Assembly: GCA_021234535.1 (NCBI GenBank)
Contig: CM037838.1
Coordinates: 31,907,969 to 31,971,968 of the forward strand
DNA length: 64,000 nucleotides
DNA from: Stichopus chloronotus
Lineage: Eukaryota; Echinodermata; Holothuroidea; Aspidochirotida; Stichopodidae
Reading direction: 5' to 3'
The notes beneath the pieces are model-generated. The model searched no databases and was not told the DNA's origin. It was given only the letters and a program-made list of their open reading frames with translations. The position numbers were made by a program, and so were the translations under genes. Shown here piece by piece: positions 59,560 to 64,000 of the stretch. Numbering within the stretch: the stretch's first letter is position 1; each line of letters begins with the position of its first letter.

Positions 59560-60050
59560 ACGTCCACAAAAAAATAGCGCTGTCTAGTCAATTTCATGCC
59601 CCTGATTGCAGATCTGATGTTCTTACTCGCACAAAATGGTGTAAAAGGCAGTTAAGAACGCCCTTAATGGCACGGTTTTCACGTTTTAAAACACATATTT
59701 ATTACTTTCATGAAACTTTGCAAGTACTTTGTTTGCACGCCTCTGATAACAGATCAGCAAATCTGTGTAAAATCTGTGCAAATTGGTGTAAAAGGCACTT
59801 ACGAACAGCCAAAAGGGGGCGCTGTTAAGGAAACATTTACAGCAGATCTTGGCTACATTAATGCAACTTTGCAAGAACATTCTTGGCATGCCCCTAATAA
59901 CATATCAACAATTATTAAGTGTCCAACTTTGTGCAAAAGGCACTCAACAGGTCTCACAGAGAGGGTGCTGTTGTCTTAAACATTAAAAGCGCATATTGAG
60001 AACATCGATGAAATTGCTTGTACGTCCATATTAATATGTCAGCATTTCTT
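59560..60050 (+). repeat. Degenerate ~145-bp tandem repeat, about 4 units
   Basis: 'catgcccctgattgcagatc', 'cacgcctctgataacagatc', 'catgcccctaataacatatc' and a fourth, weaker block at 60024 recur at about 140-150 bp, each preceded by 'gaaactttgcaag'-like sequence and followed by 'tgtaaaaggca'-like sequence. Unrelated to the AGGTCA family. Noncoding. Confidence 0.75.
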
Positions 60051-60950
60051 AAAGTGATTGCATGCGTAGGCAAAAAATTAAAAAACATTTAAATTTCATC
60101 TCCAAAATTTTGGTAAGGCTTTTAATTGCACCATTCAGACAATCATGGAAAAGAAATAGGTTTCAGTTGGTTAATTCTACCAAATGATTTCATATTCTTC
60201 TAACCTAACGACAGAAAGTGTACAATACGATAATGCAGTGTATGGCAGTTTTAATTCAATTCAACGGTTTGCTTCTTTGAACAAGCCAATGGGAAGTACA
60301 CTAGTAATGAATATTCAGTGATAAGTCACAACAACTGATCACTGACGTCGCAATGATGCGATTACTTTGTAGGTTATTTGTAAATACAGTGCTTCCTTTC
60401 ACCAAATACTTCAATTCCTGATACCTACCAAAGAGCTATGACTTGAGTAGTATGTTTTTGATACACCAGTCAGACCTGTACTGTTGCATATTTATTTTGT
60501 AGGCGCTTATAGCAAGAATCGTTAATTTTCAAATGTGATTTTTGTTTTTTGCTATTTTTATACCAATCCCGTTGCTTTTCAAAGTAGTTACTGTCATTTT
60601 CCTCCTTTGAAAGACGTTGTCCGTCCATGTACAACCGCGTTGTACATTTAAAAATAAAGAAAAAGTTAAGATCAAACATAATCTTATCTTTTTGGTTTTT
60701 CAGTACACACGCAATCATTAAGAGTTCAGATTAGGACTAACTGACCTTAAGAGGTAACATACATGGCAGTGTTTTTTCCACAGTTCTCAGAAATATTAAA
60801 ATGCAGACTACAAACTATTGTGCAATATTAATTGAAACACCTCTAAATTTTTCTGCCGTCACAAAGAACCCGTGATAATTTATTTACATAATTTAGAACT
60901 TTTTCTATCGTTCCTCCGACATTGAAATCAAACAATTCCATGCGAGTGTC

Positions 60951-61106
60951 CGCAACTCATTGAAAGAGCGGCACTGAAGTCTGAATATCCGCAACTCATT
61001 GAAAGAGCGGCACTGAAGTCTGAATATCCGCAACTCATTGAAAGAGAGGCACTGAAGTCTGAATATCCACAACTCATTGAAAGAGCGGGACTCAAGTCTG
61101 AATATC
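60951..61106. repeat. 39-bp minisatellite, 4 copies
   Basis: The unit 'cgcaactcattgaaagagcg' plus 'gcactgaagtctgaatatc' is repeated four times. As 39 is a multiple of three, both minus-strand frames look like repeat proteins, but there is no start context or wider coding support. Confidence 0.95.
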
Positions 61107-63359
61107 CAAAGCGTGTCACCTAGCAACTACGGCGCACTCTCACATTCTTCAGAACCAATTTTTCTCACTTATACTTATGAAGTTTGAATTCTTCCGTCAT
61201 ATTTCTGCGGGATATCTAAAGCAAATATTGTGTACATCGATGAAACTTGCAAATGAAAATTTGGGGTAATAAGCCGTTGACACTAATTGACAAAACGAAG
61301 CGACGCCGAACCCGACTGGAAATTGTTTTTTAGGAAAACGTCCGGGTGAAACACGAGCTTGTTGCATGTAACCATGGTGAAACATTTTCAACTTTTTAGA
61401 AGTGAAGTGACGTCCTTTTAAATAAGAATATGACAAGGTATCGGTTTTTATGGCCAACTAGACAAGTTTCTGTTCTCATACTCAAATGTGGAGGAGCGTC
61501 AGCAGTAGTAAAACTTATATATGTTTGCCATATATGTCGCAATATTTTGATTGTTAGCTTGGAGAATGCGTGTTCTGTAGTACACGTTAACGAAAATGAG
61601 CTCAGAGTACAGCTATGAGCGCATAAAGCAGTCTTCGTACGAGTCTGACTGTCACAGGATTCTTATTTACTTTCAAACCTTGATTTGACAAGTATGTTTT
61701 CCATTTGGGGGCTCTTTTATTGAGACCTACATAACGGAGCACTTCTCCTTTAATGAAGCCATTAAATGTGGGACGTGTGTGTTCAGACTTTCTGTTAAAA
61801 GAATTTCAGTGGGTTTGGTGTACTGTAGACTTCTATATCATCAAACCATCAGAGTGAAACTTAAGGCCTTTGAAGATTCTCAGATGTAGGTACGTCATCG
61901 ATTTGGAGAAGACGATGAATTTTATCCATCTTCACTAAGAGTTCCTCAAGTTCAGTGACTGTTCCACCATACAGCAACAATAGGCTCTGTAACGGAGCCA
62001 TTGTTGGATTCTAGGATCCGTTGGGAAAAACTGTTGTTTATTTTGTACGTAAATATATCATAGATTTCTGGTGGAACTCGGCAACCCATAGCGCAACCAA
62101 TTTTTTGGCGATAAAACTGTTTAACTCAAATTCCATCGGAAGATAAGTTCAAATATTTTGCGTATGGAGGTGGAGGAAATTTTATTAATTTTATGTAGTT
62201 TTTTATCTGCTTTTGCAAACTAAGGGGGGGGGGGGGAGGATTTTGTGTCCTCTTGGTATTGCATGTCAATTGCTGATGTGGGAGTTTTGTGGTTGTACGG
62301 AGATAGGTACTCCAATGTGATCTCATCAAACTCCTTTTTAGAGAACAAGTCTAGAGGCGTATTTTGGACTAACTTTTTAGTTTCTAAAGTCATATCACTA
62401 TCTAACTATTCGTAGTGGTGACTAGACAGATGTCTTTCAACTTCGACTTGATAGTCTCTGTGATTGAATATTGCGATGTCCCTGCATTTATCAAACGGTT
62501 TAATAACGACAAAGAGGTCGTCGTTATTGTGTGTTTAATTAATGTAAACACTGGTATTAACATTAACACTGGTTTCTATGTTATTGATTTCTATATTATT
62601 GATAGGAACACCAACTACTTCTGCCTGTGTTGCTTCTATATAGATAGTCAGCTACATTTTTGCTAAAGGTCATTTTAGGTGACCATGTAGATGTAAATAT
62701 TTCTTATTATCATTTAAATTCTGAAAAAATGAAGAACTTTCTATCGTTCCTCATCACTTCAACATTTCTTATAATTACGCTGTTGGTGATGCTTCATTTG
62801 CTTTCATAATACCAACAAAATGCTGCCTCCATAAGGATCTGAACAGTTCAAATTGACAGGAATATGTGTTATATCCTTCATCGATATTCATAAAGATACT
62901 CAGATTTGGATACAAATGTCTGTTAGAAATGTTTAAACATAGCATTGATTCACTGCTGAACTAACGGTTAGCAAGACGTTTTGAATGAGAATTTTCACTT
63001 GTACTGTTTCTGTTATCGTGGTAGTGAAAAACCTTCGATTGTGCGCTAGAACATTGAAGAGGCCATAACTCATGTAGACTTAAAATCAACTTGAAACTTT
63101 TTTTTTTCCTGAATATTTGGACAAACTGATATCCAAAACTGCCGTTGGTATCCTTGGGACAATATTATGCAATCGAAGTTTTAAGTTTCACAGTTGTCAG
63201 CGCCCACAACACAGCTCATGACGTCATATTAGAAATCGTCTCATGCAGGAGCTATCTATCCACAATAATTCAAAATGCTTCTACGTACACATGCCCTGAT
63301 TAATTGGCTTCAAACTTATACACAATCTTTCTTGGGGTCTGGGCCACTTGTGGTTTGCA
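61107..63359. other. Intergenic, no recognisable gene
   Basis: AT-rich sequence with a G run at 62223 and no supportable coding region. Confidence 0.5.
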
Positions 63360-63700
63360 GGAAGTTTTGGTTCATAGTCCCGTGTGGACCCTATGGCCCA
63401 TTTTACGAAATTCTGTAAAATGCTTGGCCTCCTTCAAATTGCTAGGTACAATCTACATGGTTTGTCATCAAGATATGTTGTTAGTGGTATCTCCTTTGTG
63501 TTTATTAAATTCGTGGTCCAAGGTCTCATATGGGCACTATGACCCATTTCACGAAATTCTGCTGGATGCCACTGTTCCTACAGATTCTTTTTACGATGTT
63601 GATGTTTTGTCATATTGATACTCAGGTGGAACATTTTACACCACTTCATAAAGTGGTTCATAGGGCCCACATGGGACCTTGTACCACACATTCCTGAATA
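63360..63700. repeat. Short direct and inverted repeat family
   Basis: 'gtcccgtgtggaccctatgg' and 'cccattttacgaaattctg' at about 63378-63417 recur as 'gtctcatatgggcactatga' and 'cccatttcacgaaattctg' about 139 bp later. The same block recurs inverted at about 63640-63690. A related block lies at 11650-11690. Confidence 0.6.
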
Positions 63701-64000
63701 ACTCATGTGGCTCACTACGTAAGTTACATTGCATGTTAGTTTTAAATAAATCCATGAAAGTAGGTGCAAGTAGAAGAATTTTCAATTATTGTAGAGGGAC
63801 AGCCCGTGCAAGAATCCTGCTCTTAATATGACATAATGTGACGTCATACAGAAAAAAAAATTCAAAGGGGATCTTCCAAATGTGAAACTTACAACTATGG
63901 GCCTAATTCCGTAACATTGGGGGGGGGGGGGGGGTTACAAGTACACCAAAGGCAGTTTTGGATATTAATTTGTCCAAATATGTAGTGAAACCAGTTTTCA

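Noticed and set aside
60905..61126. Minus-strand repeat protein with 13-residue periods
   Set aside because: The open frames follow from a 39-bp tandem repeat whose length is a multiple of three. Two overlapping frames are open at once, which argues against coding.

Overview
This window is eukaryotic nuclear DNA. It is AT-rich and intron-rich, with two spliced genes set tail to tail in a dense mix of transposons and tandem repeats. A bilaterian marine invertebrate is most likely, probably an echinoderm. That is an inference from a receptor with an EDAR-like death domain, BEL/Pao, DIRS-like, CR1/L2-like and hAT elements together, and many TAGGCCTA-type words. I cannot name the species. No bacterial-type genes, RNA genes or CRISPR arrays were found.

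Layout. From 1 to 34 kb lies the 3' part of a plus-strand gene (gene A). Its visible exons are 9452-9505, 22000-22065, 24540-24587 and a terminal exon at 33210-33550, all joined in phase 1. Its introns hold an unusual interspersed element built from ~146-bp tandem units carrying AGGTCA direct repeats, plus several MITEs, a DIRS-like remnant and minisatellites of 34 and 74 bp. From 34 to 40 kb is mostly quiet intergenic sequence.

From 40.2 to 57.9 kb, on the minus strand, is gene B. It can be assembled from sequence alone into six exons with compatible phases and a 393-residue product: signal peptide, small cysteine-rich TNF-receptor-like ectodomain, one membrane helix and a C-terminal EDAR-like death domain. 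Its 13.4-kb second intron holds a BEL/Pao LTR retrotransposon (43944-51111) with two 335-bp LTRs and a 5-bp target duplication, a hAT remnant (53285-53968) and a degraded CR1/L2-like LINE (about 54440-55365). From 58 to 64 kb are repeats only: a cluster of GATAATCC palindromes, a ~145-bp tandem repeat, a 39-bp minisatellite and long G runs.

The most unusual items are (i) the AGGTCA-bearing element family, in effect mobile arrays of nuclear-receptor-type DR1/DR4 sites, (ii) the receptor gene with a possible death-domain-less isoform and a same-strand retrotransposon in intron 2, and (iii) the unrecognised C-terminal domain of gene A fed by tiny phase-1 Ser/Thr-rich exons, one of which was duplicated and then lost.
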